This document shows positions 42,015-49,877 of a stretch of DNA of 64,000 nt, piece by piece. Position 1 is the stretch's first letter. Each line of letters begins with the position of its first letter. Below the pieces are notes generated by a model. It searched no databases. It saw nothing but the letters and a program-made list of their open reading frames with translations, and was not told where the DNA came from. A program made the position numbers and the translations under genes. The stretch comes from Devosia riboflavina (GTDB lineage: Bacteria; Pseudomonadota; Alphaproteobacteria; Rhizobiales; Devosiaceae): positions 62,001 to 126,000 of the forward strand of contig NZ_JQGC01000013.1 of the NCBI RefSeq assembly GCF_000743575.1. Direction: 5' to 3'.

Positions 42015-43151
42015 TTATCGGCCATGAGGATCAGCGGCGTCACGAAGGCCGTCCCCGAAGAAGTTGAGCGAGAGGATCACGATCACCACGCAGACACCCG
42101 GAGCCAGCAGCCACGGCGCCGTCGCCAGCGTGCGGATATTCTGCGCTTCCTGCAGCAGCGTGCCCCAACTCACGATCGGCGGCTGCAGCCCGAGCCCGAG
42201 GAAGGACAGCGCCGTCTCCGCCAGGATCATGCCGGGAATAGCCAGCGTCGCCGCCGCAATGATGTGGCTGGTAAAGCTCGGCACCATATGCCGCGTCACG
42301 ATGCGCCAATCGCTGGCCCCATCGAGCTGCGCCGCGGTGACAAAATCTTCCGTCCGCAGCGACAGGAAGCGCCCGCGCACCACACGCGCCAGCTCGGTCC
42401 AGCCGATCAGCGAGAGAATGATGGTGATGGCAAAGTAGGTCTGGAGCGCACTCCAATCCTTCGGCAACGCCGCCGCAAGGCCCAGCCAGAGCGGAATGGT
42501 CGGCATCGAGCGGATGAATTCGACCACGCGCATCACCGAGCTGTCGAACCAGCCGCCATAATAGCCGGCGAACCCGCCGATCACGATGCCGAAGAAGAGG
42601 CTCAGCGTCACCCCGGCAAGACCGATGGACAGCGAAATGCGCGTGCCATGGATGAGACGGCTCAGCATGTCGCGGCCCAACCGGTCAGCGCCCAGCACAT
42701 AGAAGGGATCGCGCGGATTCTCGACGCCCATGAACTTTATCGACATCGGAATGAACCCGGCGAGATAATAGGGCTCGGACGGGGCAAAGAACTGCACCGG
42801 AATGATCACTTCCGGATCAATCACGAAACTGCGGCGCATTGCCTTGGGATCGACCTCGGTCTTGTAGCCGTTCACATGCGGCTGGAAGGCCCAGCCGCCA
42901 TCTTCCGTGGCCACGATGAACTGCAACCCCTGCGGCGGCGCATAGGTATAGCGCGCGCTATAGGCCGACGGATCGGTCGGCGCGAGGAACTCGGCAAAGG
43001 CCGCCACCAGATAGAAAAACACCACGATCCACAGGCTGACCACCGCCAACTGGTGGCGCTTGAAGCGCCGCCACATCAGGGCAAGTTGGGATTCCCGCTT
43101 GAGCTTGGCCGGCGCGACATGCCCCGCCGGAACAACCGTATCGACGGCCAT
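42015..43151 (-). CDS. Dpp/Opp-type ABC transporter permease (DppC-like)
   Basis: 378 residues from ATG 43151, eight bases after GGGAG that lies over the stop of the first permease. MWRRFKRHQLAVVSLWIVVFFYLVAAFAEF is the first membrane segment. A roughly 110-residue periplasmic insertion (about 60-165) precedes YVLGADRLGRDMLSRLIHGTRIS, the DppC-core entry. The EAA loop is FVTAAQLDGASDWRIVTRHMVPSF. The insertion is longer than in simple DppC proteins and similar to importers of large oligosaccharides. Ends GDGLRDAADPHGR. Confidence 0.9.
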   Translation of the reverse strand: MAVDTVVPAGHVAPAKLKRESQLALMWRRFKRHQLAVVSLWIVVFFYLVAAFAEFLAPTDPSAYSARYTYAPPQGLQFIVATEDGGWAFQPHVNGYKTEVDPKAMRRSFVIDPEVIIPVQFFAPSEPYYLAGFIPMSIKFMGVENPRDPFYVLGADRLGRDMLSRLIHGTRISLSIGLAGVTLSLFFGIVIGGFAGYYGGWFDSSVMRVVEFIRSMPTIPLWLGLAAALPKDWSALQTYFAITIILSLIGWTELARVVRGRFLSLRTEDFVTAAQLDGASDWRIVTRHMVPSFTSHIIAAATLAIPGMILAETALSFLGLGLQPPIVSWGTLLQEAQNIRTLATAPWLLAPGVCVVIVILSLNFFGDGLRDAADPHGR

Positions 43152-43152
43152 G

Positions 43153-44145
43153 TCACTTACTCCCATAGCGAATTCGGGGGTCGATCCAGGCCAATAAGAG
43201 GTCCGAGATCAGGGTGCCGATGACGGTGAGCACACCGAGCAGCATGATGATGGCGCCTGCCAGATACATGTCTTGCGAGGTCAACGAGCGCAGCAGCAGC
43301 GGCCCGGCCGTCGGCAGGTTGAGCACCACCGACACGATCACCGAACTCGACACCAGCGCCGGCAGCAGCCAGCCAATGGTGGAGACGAGTGGATTGAGCG
43401 CCACGCGCACGGGATATTTGAGGACGACCTTCCATTCCGGCAGGCCCTTGGCCCGGGCCGTCGTCACATAGGGCTTTTTCAACTCATCGAGCAGATTGGC
43501 GCGCAGGATGCGGATCAGTTCCGCGGTGCCTGCCGTCGCCAAAACCAGGATCGGCGCCCAGGCATGCGAGAAGAAGTCCCAGAGCCGCGGCAGGCTCCAG
43601 CGCGCATTCTCGAATTCGGAGGAAAAGAGCCCGCCGATCGTCGTGCCGAACCAGACGAAGCTGAGATACATCAAGAGCAGCGCGAGCAGGAAATTGGGAA
43701 TGGCGAGGCCGATAAAGCCGGCCACGGTCGCCAGATAATCGCCCAGCGAATACTTCTTCACCGCCACATAGATGCCGATGGGCAGGGCGATGAACCACAT
43801 CACCAGCACGGCGAGGCCCTCGACGAGAATGGAATTGCCCAGGCGTCCCCAGATCAGGGTCGTCACCGGCGCTTTCCATTCAAAGCTCTGGCCGAAATCG
43901 CCGCGGCCGAGAATGCCGGAAATCCACTTCCAGTACTGGACGATATAGGGTTCGCCGAACCCATATTGCTGGCGCAGGGCCTCGATGGTCGCCGGGTCTA
44001 CCCGGTCACCATTGGAACTGAGGGTCGCAAGATAAGTGGTGAGATAATCGCCCGGCGGTAGCTGGATAATGGCGAAAGCCACGAAGCTGACGGCCCAGAG
44101 CGTAAGGACCATGGCGATGAGACGCCGGAAAACGAAACGCAGCAT
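43153..44145 (-). CDS. Dpp/Opp-type ABC transporter permease (DppB-like)
   Basis: 330 residues, MLRFVFRRLIAMVLTLWAVSFVAFAIIQLPPGDY, the usual start of the B-type permease, then six membrane segments. Core motif FGQSFEWKAPVTTLIWGRLGNS, and EAA loop YVTTARAKGLPEWKVVLKYPVRVALNPL. Ends AWIDPRIRYGSK. The ribosome site GGAGA (CCAAGGAGACGCCC) is upstream. First permease after the binding-protein gene, from which it is separated by 246 bases holding repeat C4. Confidence 0.92.
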   Translation of the reverse strand: MLRFVFRRLIAMVLTLWAVSFVAFAIIQLPPGDYLTTYLATLSSNGDRVDPATIEALRQQYGFGEPYIVQYWKWISGILGRGDFGQSFEWKAPVTTLIWGRLGNSILVEGLAVLVMWFIALPIGIYVAVKKYSLGDYLATVAGFIGLAIPNFLLALLLMYLSFVWFGTTIGGLFSSEFENARWSLPRLWDFFSHAWAPILVLATAGTAELIRILRANLLDELKKPYVTTARAKGLPEWKVVLKYPVRVALNPLVSTIGWLLPALVSSSVIVSVVLNLPTAGPLLLRSLTSQDMYLAGAIIMLLGVLTVIGTLISDLLLAWIDPRIRYGSK

Positions 44146-44176
44146 GGGCGTCTCCTTGGTATTACGAACTCGGTGC

Positions 44177-44336
44177 CCCCTTCCCTCGCCCCTTGAGGGA
44201 GAGGGACAGGATTTTCGCGTTCAGCGAAAATCCAGGGTGAGGGGCTTCGAACCGTCCTCTGGCAAATCGCTCCGGCGGAGTGATTTGAGGTGAAAAGGCC
44301 ATGAGAGCTACGCTCGAATGGCCCTCCGCAGAGGAG
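44177..44336. repeat. Mosaic palindromic repeat, family C, copy C4
   Basis: CCCTCGCCCCTTGAGGGAGAGGG, then a 10-bp stem GGATTTTCGC/GCGAAAATCC (44209-44218 with 44224-44233) around GTTCA, then CCAGGGTGAGGGG. About 80 bases further on, CCTCCGCAGAGGAG (44323-44336) matches the CTCCTCTGCGGAGG spacer of C1 and C2. Between them lies another hairpin AAATCGCTCC/GGAGTGATTT (44264-44286). It lies between the binding-protein and permease genes and may lower permease expression. Confidence 0.82.
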
Positions 44337-44391
44337 CCTTTTAAGCGCCCCCGCGGCCCTGGGGAGGGGTCGCGAGGGGCCGGGAGGGACC

Positions 44392-46299
44392 CTATTCCTG
44401 GGCGAAATACCACTGGAACGGGTCGTAGGGCGCCGGGGTCGGGAACAGATAGGCGTGCAGCATCGGTTCTGCGATGTTCCGCATATTGTTCTTGGCGATG
44501 TAGTAGCCATTGCCGGGCAGGCTGACACCGATCACCGGAAAGTTCTCCTTGGCGATGGCGAGGATCTGCTTCATCAACTCGTTGCGCGCTTCGGGAGCAC
44601 CTTCGCTGCGCAGCTGGTTATAGAGGTCCATCTGTTCCTTGGCCCAGTCAGCCGGCTCTTCGGCGATTTCCGGATTGGAGCCATTGTACCAGGCCTGCCA
44701 GCGGAAGGCCCAGACGCTTTCCGGATTGGCCGGGAAGTAGTAGCGCGGCTCCTGCACCACATCGAGGCCACCATCGCCCTGCCAGATCTGGGCATCGTAG
44801 TCACCCAGCGGCCGCTTGTCGTAATAGAGCGTGCGGTCGATATTGTTGAGTTCGATATCGAGGCCACCGGCTTCGAGCTGGAGCTGCAGCAGCTCCATCA
44901 TGTCCACCCATTCCGAACGGAACGAGGAGATGATGTCGATGGTGATCTTGAGCGGTGTGCCGTCGGCAAAGGTATAGAAGTCGCCACTCCTAACGAGGCC
45001 CGCCGCCTCGAAGGCAGCAGCGGCTGCATCGGCGTCGAACTCGGCATATTGCTTGGCCATTTCCTCGTCATAGAACGGGGATTCCGGGCGGGGCGCGGCC
45101 TGGAAGGGTTCGCCCTGGCCGGTAAAGATCACGTCGATGATTTCCTGCCGGTCGATCAGGTGGCTGACCCCGATACGGAAATCCTTGTTCTGGAACAGCT
45201 CGCGACGCTTCTCGTCCACATGATTCATGTTGAACTGCAACATGAGCGTGTTCATGGTCGAGGGAATGTTTTCGCCGAGGCGATAGTCGCCAGCCTCCTG
45301 CCCATCGAAGAAGATCGGCTGGTTGGCAACGGTGGCGATATGGCGATCCTGGAAGTCGATCTCGCCATTGAGCGCCATGAGCGTGATTTCTTCGAGCGAG
45401 TCCGAAACACGCATTTCCAGCCGGTCGATATAGGGTAGCTGATTGCCCTCGGTATCGACCTTCCAATAGTAGGGGTTGCGCACGAACGTGGTGCGGGTCG
45501 CGTCGCCGGTCAGCGGCTCCTCGATCATCCAGGCACTCATGAAGGGCAGCTCGGGATTGGCGAAGCGGATGGTTTCCGTCGCCCAGGAGCAGCGATTGCC
45601 CATCCACAGTTCCCAGGTCTCAAAACCGGCAGCCTTGGCTTCCTCGGCCGCATTCGGATTGTACTTGGGGTAGAACTGGCTGCAATAATCCTTGCTGAGA
45701 GACACCAGCGTCAAGCCGTTGATGCTGGCCAGCTCGTCCATGATCACGCCATTGGGCTTCTCGAAGACCAGGCTGAACGAGGTGTCGTCGATGACTTCGA
45801 CCTTCACCGGATTGTTCGGGTTCTTGATGAAAGTGCCGGCGCCATAGGTCGGCTCGCTCATCAGTTCGACCGCGAAGGCAATGTCGGCACTGGTAAAGGG
45901 CGTGCCATTGTTCCACTTCAGCCCTTCACGCAGCTTGAACGTGAAGGTGCGGGAATCCTCGCTGACTTCCCAGCTCTCGGCCAGGTTCGGAATGATTTCT
46001 TTCCATTCGCGGTCATAGCGAACGAGCCCGTCATAGGCGACGGTGCGGCCGATCCAGGCATTGTCGAGGCCGCCGCGCAGGGCGCTGTGCCAGGTGCCGC
46101 CATAGGTGCCGACGCTTTCGACCGGCGTGATGACAAGCGGATTGGCTGGCAGGCGCTCGGCAACTGGCGGCAATTCACCGCTGGCAACCGCCGCGTCCAG
46201 CACGGGCGATTGCTGCTGCGCCCATACCGGTCCGGCCGCGGCCATCATGGCCGCAATGGCCACGGCTCCGGTCAAACCAAGAGAAAAGTTCTTTCCCAT
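44392..46299 (-). CDS. Extracellular solute-binding protein, family 5
   Basis: 635 residues from ATG 46299, downstream of GGGAGGA; the longer frame lacks a ribosome site. The Sec signal is MGKNFSLGLTGAVAIAAMMAAAGPVWAQQ. Family-5 features: LRGGLDNAWIGRTVAYDGLVRYDREWKEIIPNLAESWEVSEDSRTFTFKLREGLKWNNGTPFTSADIAFAVELM and a second lobe with FQNKDFRIGVSHLIDRQEIIDVIFTGQG. Several receptors of this size bind oligosaccharides, not peptides. Here it heads an operon with LacI control and carbohydrate-type enzymes, so a sugar ligand is likely (inference). Confidence 0.9.
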   Translation of the reverse strand: MGKNFSLGLTGAVAIAAMMAAAGPVWAQQQSPVLDAAVASGELPPVAERLPANPLVITPVESVGTYGGTWHSALRGGLDNAWIGRTVAYDGLVRYDREWKEIIPNLAESWEVSEDSRTFTFKLREGLKWNNGTPFTSADIAFAVELMSEPTYGAGTFIKNPNNPVKVEVIDDTSFSLVFEKPNGVIMDELASINGLTLVSLSKDYCSQFYPKYNPNAAEEAKAAGFETWELWMGNRCSWATETIRFANPELPFMSAWMIEEPLTGDATRTTFVRNPYYWKVDTEGNQLPYIDRLEMRVSDSLEEITLMALNGEIDFQDRHIATVANQPIFFDGQEAGDYRLGENIPSTMNTLMLQFNMNHVDEKRRELFQNKDFRIGVSHLIDRQEIIDVIFTGQGEPFQAAPRPESPFYDEEMAKQYAEFDADAAAAAFEAAGLVRSGDFYTFADGTPLKITIDIISSFRSEWVDMMELLQLQLEAGGLDIELNNIDRTLYYDKRPLGDYDAQIWQGDGGLDVVQEPRYYFPANPESVWAFRWQAWYNGSNPEIAEEPADWAKEQMDLYNQLRSEGAPEARNELMKQILAIAKENFPVIGVSLPGNGYYIAKNNMRNIAEPMLHAYLFPTPAPYDPFQWYFAQE

Positions 46300-46676
46300 A
46301 CATAGTCCTCCCATTTCCGGGGTCATCCCCGGCAATCACATTCGGCCGGCCGCTTCCTCGGCAGCTCGACCACGATTGTATTCCGCCCAAAGGACGGCAC
46401 TCCCGCTCAGGCGAGCGGCGAGATAGCGATGGCAGGGCTCACGCTCCGGCAGCGATGCCGAAAGCCAAAAGCCTTGCCCATGAGTCGATTTCCGGGATGC
46501 GACCAAGCAGTGAACGGCCCGCTGGCGGATGCTGCCAGCAGCACCTCCCGCACCGGTTCCGCATGCCACTGCAAAAGAGTCACCAATTCCCCTCCCAGGT
46601 TACGCTCGATGCCAACAGTCTGCTAACCGCAGCCGTCCTTTGTGTCACCGAACGCATGCAACGCTATGCACAATCT

Positions 46677-46727
46677 TGCGCAAATTCAAGTAATTTGCGC
46701 ATTTCATGCAAATTACGCAATATTGCG
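46677..46727. promoter_or_regulatory. Putative LacI-family operator cluster
   Basis: Inverted repeat TGCGCAAAT-N7-ATTTGCGCA (46677-46685 with 46693-46701) followed by the palindrome CGCAATATTGCG (46716-46727) and half sites ATGCAA and TTGCAT. They lie in the only AT-rich part of the gap before the binding-protein gene. The half site (T)GCAA recurs in the palindrome upstream of the LacI gene itself (48025-48041). Confidence 0.55.
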
Positions 46728-46865
46728 GGAATTGCATTGTAGAACGAAGCGGATAGCCCCGGCTGAACCGCGCAAAACTGCGTATTTTCCGACATGGCAG
46801 GAGAAAAAGTTTCGCGTGGGAGGCTTTACCGCCGGGGCCGAGCGGCACCCAAAACCATCCCGACG

Positions 46866-46960
46866 ATCGTCACCACCGGATTTGTTCCCGGTGGTCAATG
46901 CCATCCGCAGGATGGCTGGCCGTCCCGAGAAGGATTGCCGGGACAAGCCCGGCAATGAGG
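46866..46960. repeat. Inverted palindromic repeats, family B, copy B3
   Basis: ATCGTCACCACCGGATTTGT..CCCGGTGGT faces GGATTGCCGGGACAAGCCCG..GCAATGAGG. Related to B1 and B2, with more changes in the left unit. Confidence 0.75.
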
Positions 46961-46996
46961 CCACTCGCGGTCAGCTATGAGCTTGGCCCTGAAGGC

Positions 46997-48001
46997 TCAC
47001 TCAATCCGATGAACCGTCTCGCCCTCGACCAGCGTCAGCCCGATCTCCAGGTGCTGCACCGCCCGTTCGCCGTCCATCTGCTGGGACAGCAGACGCACGA
47101 CGCCACGGCCGATCGCCTCGCGATCCACCCGCACCGTGCTGAGCCGAGGGCTGGCCATGCCGGCAATGGGCAGATCGTCAAATCCCATCAGCGAAAAATT
47201 CTTCGGCAGGGGAGAGTCCTGCCCCAAAAGGGCATCGACCATGGACACGGCTACGCTGTCGTTCCAGCAGAACACGGCCGTCGCGTCGTACTTGCCGCTC
47301 AAGAGGCCGGACAGCAATTCCTTGCCGGAATTTTCATTGGAGATCACCACCGTGCCCATGGCATCGGGCATTGCCGCCATGGCGGCCTCGAAGCCGCGCC
47401 GCCGCTGCAGGATCGTGTGGCGGTGCCTGAACGTATAATGCACGATCTTGCGGTGCCCCGCGTCCAGCAAGTGCTGCGTCGCCATATAGGCGCCGTAGAA
47501 ATTGGCCGGCGCCACCGAGCTCAGCCGCATCTGCGGGTCGACGCCATTGGCCAGCACCAGGCTGATATCGGCATCCAGCGCCCATTGCACCAGAGTATCG
47601 TCGGGGTCGATACCGGCCAGCACCAGCCCACCAGCGCCTGATTTCGCCATGTGCCGCTGCACGAAATCGAGCGTCACGTGGTCCTCGTTGACCAGCCGCA
47701 CGTCGAGCACGATGCCCGCCTCCGCCGCCTGGCTGCGCATGCCTTCGACAATGCCGTGATAAAAGCTCGCAAGGCTGCCAATGGCGCCGTTGAGCGGCAC
47801 CATGGCTACGGCGCGCTTGTCGAGACTGCCCACCGCCGGCACATGCTTGCTCTTGTAGCCGAGCATGCGCGCGACGCGCTGAACGTCGCGCCGCACCGCA
47901 TCGCTGATACCGATTTCATTGGCCAGCGCGCGCGACACGGTCGATACGGACACCCCGAGTTTTTCGGCGATATCGGCTTGACTGGCGCGCTTGCTGGGCA
48001 T
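46997..48001 (-). CDS. LacI-family transcriptional regulator
   Basis: 334 residues. The N-terminal helix-turn-helix is SQADIAEKLGVSVSTVSRALANEIGISDAVRRDVQRVARMLGYK, with the hinge following, then a periplasmic-binding-protein-like sensor domain (VAMVPLNGAIGSLASFYHGIVEGMRSQAAEAGI.. DATAVFCWNDSVAVSMVDALLGQ.. SLMGFDDLPIAGMASPRLSTVRVDREAIGRGVVRLL). The effector should be a sugar. It is the gene directly upstream of the uptake operon on the same strand, and a palindrome resembling sites before that operon lies in its own promoter, so it likely controls both itself and the operon. Confidence 0.92.
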   Translation of the reverse strand: MPSKRASQADIAEKLGVSVSTVSRALANEIGISDAVRRDVQRVARMLGYKSKHVPAVGSLDKRAVAMVPLNGAIGSLASFYHGIVEGMRSQAAEAGIVLDVRLVNEDHVTLDFVQRHMAKSGAGGLVLAGIDPDDTLVQWALDADISLVLANGVDPQMRLSSVAPANFYGAYMATQHLLDAGHRKIVHYTFRHRHTILQRRRGFEAAMAAMPDAMGTVVISNENSGKELLSGLLSGKYDATAVFCWNDSVAVSMVDALLGQDSPLPKNFSLMGFDDLPIAGMASPRLSTVRVDREAIGRGVVRLLSQQMDGERAVQHLEIGLTLVEGETVHRIE

Positions 48002-48024
48002 CTGAGAAAATCCTACTTACCCTC

Positions 48025-48041
48025 AATGCAATATTTGCATT
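48025..48041. promoter_or_regulatory. Palindrome upstream of the LacI gene, putative autoregulatory operator
   Basis: AATGCAA-TAT-TTGCATT, a perfect 7-bp inverted repeat with three-base centre, 24 bases before the LacI gene start and in the 68-base gap to the esterase gene. Confidence 0.6.
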
Positions 48042-48069
48042 TTTTGAGTAACGCAAGTTTTCTCAAGTG

Positions 48070-49044
48070 TTAACGCATCCCGAAGCGTTCCCCGAGCCAT
48101 TTCATCTGCTCGCGATCTTGGAATGGCCCGCCGCCTTCGTGGTTGTTAAACTCATATTCCACAATGGTTTTATCGGTGCCAGCGAAGGCCTGATAGGCGC
48201 CATAGACGGTGGAGGGCGGGCAAATATCGTCCATCAGTGCCACCGAGAACAAAGCCGCTGCCTTGCTCTGCCGCGCAAAATTGACGCCGTCGAAATACCT
48301 GAGCGTTTCGAAGACCTTGGCCGACTTATCCCTGTGCTGGGCCAGATAGCGTACAATCTCGAGATAGGGATCGCGGCCGGCCGTACGCACGGCCCGCGGA
48401 AAATCGCAGAGGAATGGAACATCCGGCATCACCGCCTTGACCCGGCTATCAATCCCCGCGACCGCCAGCGCGATGCCGCCACCCTGGCTGCCGCCGCAAA
48501 CGGCCACGCGCTCGGGATCGACAAAATCCTGCGCCAACAGCATGTCGACAGCCCGCACCCCGTCGGTGAAGAGGCGGCGATAGTAATAGTCGTTCCGATC
48601 CAAAATGCCCTTGGTCATCACGCCCGGAATGGACGAGGTCGAGCCGATCGGGTCGGCCGTCGCGCCCATGCTCCAGCTACTGCCCTGCCCGCGCGTATCC
48701 ATGCGGAAATAGGCATAGCCCGAAGCCGCCCAATGCAGCAGTTCATGCGGAAAGCTGCGCCCGCCGCCATAGCCGATGAACTGCACCACCAGCGGCAGTT
48801 TTCCGTCCCGGTTCTTGGGCAGCACCAGCCAGCCTTTGACGGGATGTCCACCAAAGCCCGGAAAGGTCACGTCGAAGGCCTCGACGAGTTTCAGCGTCGT
48901 TTCGACCGGTTCAATGTGCACCGCCCCGCCAATGCCGCGCGCCTCGCCCAAGGTCTCGGCCCAGAATGTTGAAAAATCGGCGGGAATTTCCACCGCGCTG
49001 CGATAGGCACCGAGCGCAGGGTGAACGAGATCGGGGAATGGCAC
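48070..49044 (-). CDS. Acetyl xylan esterase / cephalosporin-C deacetylase family (AXE1)
   Basis: 324 residues from GTG 49044, giving the family-standard start VPFPDLVHPALGAYRS and the usual AXE1 length; an ATG at 49140 would add 32 atypical residues. Alpha/beta-hydrolase with the AXE1 motifs MDTRGQGSS, the nucleophile elbow AVCGGSQGGGIAL (Ser), the acid LMDDICPPSTVYGAYQAF and the catalytic His in YEFNNHEGGG. No signal peptide. Removes acetyl groups from short acetylated sugars in the cytoplasm. It sits upstream of the LacI regulator on the same strand, matching a locus for acetylated plant oligosaccharides. Confidence 0.9.
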   Translation of the reverse strand: MPFPDLVHPALGAYRSAVEIPADFSTFWAETLGEARGIGGAVHIEPVETTLKLVEAFDVTFPGFGGHPVKGWLVLPKNRDGKLPLVVQFIGYGGGRSFPHELLHWAASGYAYFRMDTRGQGSSWSMGATADPIGSTSSIPGVMTKGILDRNDYYYRRLFTDGVRAVDMLLAQDFVDPERVAVCGGSQGGGIALAVAGIDSRVKAVMPDVPFLCDFPRAVRTAGRDPYLEIVRYLAQHRDKSAKVFETLRYFDGVNFARQSKAAALFSVALMDDICPPSTVYGAYQAFAGTDKTIVEYEFNNHEGGGPFQDREQMKWLGERFGMR

Positions 49045-49145
49045 GGAACGATCCTGGTATGGAAGAAACTGCCCGAGACTGCTCCCGCTGCGCGCAAATT
49101 TCCAGCCATGGCCGCACTTTGCCACAGCAATCGCGGCCATTTATC

Positions 49146-49598
49146 CTAGCGATGGAAGCGAGCGATCGTAAGCCGATGAAACTGCAGGTTTTTCGCCACC
49201 GGCCTGAACATCGGCTCCGATGGAACGAAGAGCACCCGGCCAGCGACCACGTGCTGTCGCTGCTCTTCCGCCAGCGCTTCCGGTCGCGGCACGATCACCT
49301 GCCAGTCGTCGCTGGCGGTGATCAGCCCGCGCGCAAAAGCATCCGCCATGCTGGCCTCAAGCACCAGCGCATTGCCGATCTCCAGCGCACCGCCGAGTTC
49401 ACGCGGATGGATCGGCACGACCTGGAGGTGCTCATGCAGAATCAGAGCATCAGGAGCAAATTTCAACCCACTGATAGCGCAGCGAAAATTATAGGCCGTC
49501 AGTGCAAAGCGGTAAAACGCAAGGTGATTGTCGATCGAATGGGTGAACCCGGCCAAGGGCCGTTCGCCAAACCCATCCGGATCGTTTTCGTCGATCAT
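49146..49598 (-). CDS. HNH-nuclease-like protein with degraded active-site motif
   Basis: 150 residues from ATG 49598; the frame is open to a TTG at 49616. AYNFRCAISGLKF, then LQVVPIHPRELGGALEIGNALVLEASMADAFARGLITASDDWQVIV, follows the pattern of C-terminal HNH domains of restriction-type nucleases (C-x-x-(T/S)G..., HI.P...GG...NG..L....H..FD.G..). The second zinc-type cysteine pair and the final His are missing (MADAFARG in place of HRLFDRG), so it may be inactive. Function unknown. It ends six bases before the upstream end of the esterase open frame. Confidence 0.62.
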   Translation of the reverse strand: MIDENDPDGFGERPLAGFTHSIDNHLAFYRFALTAYNFRCAISGLKFAPDALILHEHLQVVPIHPRELGGALEIGNALVLEASMADAFARGLITASDDWQVIVPRPEALAEEQRQHVVAGRVLFVPSEPMFRPVAKNLQFHRLTIARFHR

Positions 49599-49742
49599 CG
49601 CCACCCATCTCCGCAATAATCTTACGGAGATTTTACGATAGTGAAAACCACTAAGAAGAACTCACACAACAGCGTGTGCCGAGCCGGTCGTCACCGAAAT
49701 GACATTTCAAAACTCCGGCCCCCGGCATAGACTGTCGGAACG

Positions 49743-49842
49743 CATTTCCATTTCCTTTGCCTCAGAGGAAACGAAATGCCTGAATGCGCCCATGCGCGGC
49801 ACAAGATTGTCGATCAGGCCGGTAGAGATTTATCCCGGCCAG
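49743..49842. promoter_or_regulatory. Leader region of the second Dpp-type importer with two inverted repeats
   Basis: Two hairpins precede the binding-protein gene: GCATTTCCATTTCC/GGAAACGAAATGC (49742-49755 with 49767-49779, one bulge) and GGCCGG/CCGGCC (49817-49822 with 49835-49840). They may be operator or mRNA-leader elements. No recognised riboswitch. Confidence 0.4.
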
Positions 49843-49877
49843 AACTAGATTGAAGCCAACCATAACTGGAGCGTCTC

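Larger units (their letters stand above)
46300..46996. other. 697-base non-coding region upstream of the sugar-uptake operon
   Basis: No ORF here looks real. The part nearest the operon (46300-46640) shows nothing I recognise. An AT-rich stretch at 46640-46745 carries several palindromes and is the likely promoter/operator. 46866-46960 is repeat B3 next to the LacI gene stop. Confidence 0.7.

Noticed and set aside
41805..43223. 472-codon plus-strand open frame across the sugar-locus permease
   Set aside because: Spans the boundaries of two real reverse-strand genes and has shadow composition.
16978..44336. Family C repeats as a CRISPR array
   Set aside because: Copies are dispersed over 27 kb, in both orientations, with no regular spacers and no cas genes.
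46429..46742. Short plus-strand ORFs in the gap before the sugar operon
   Set aside because: No ribosome site, no domain, and they run into the AT-rich operator-like region.
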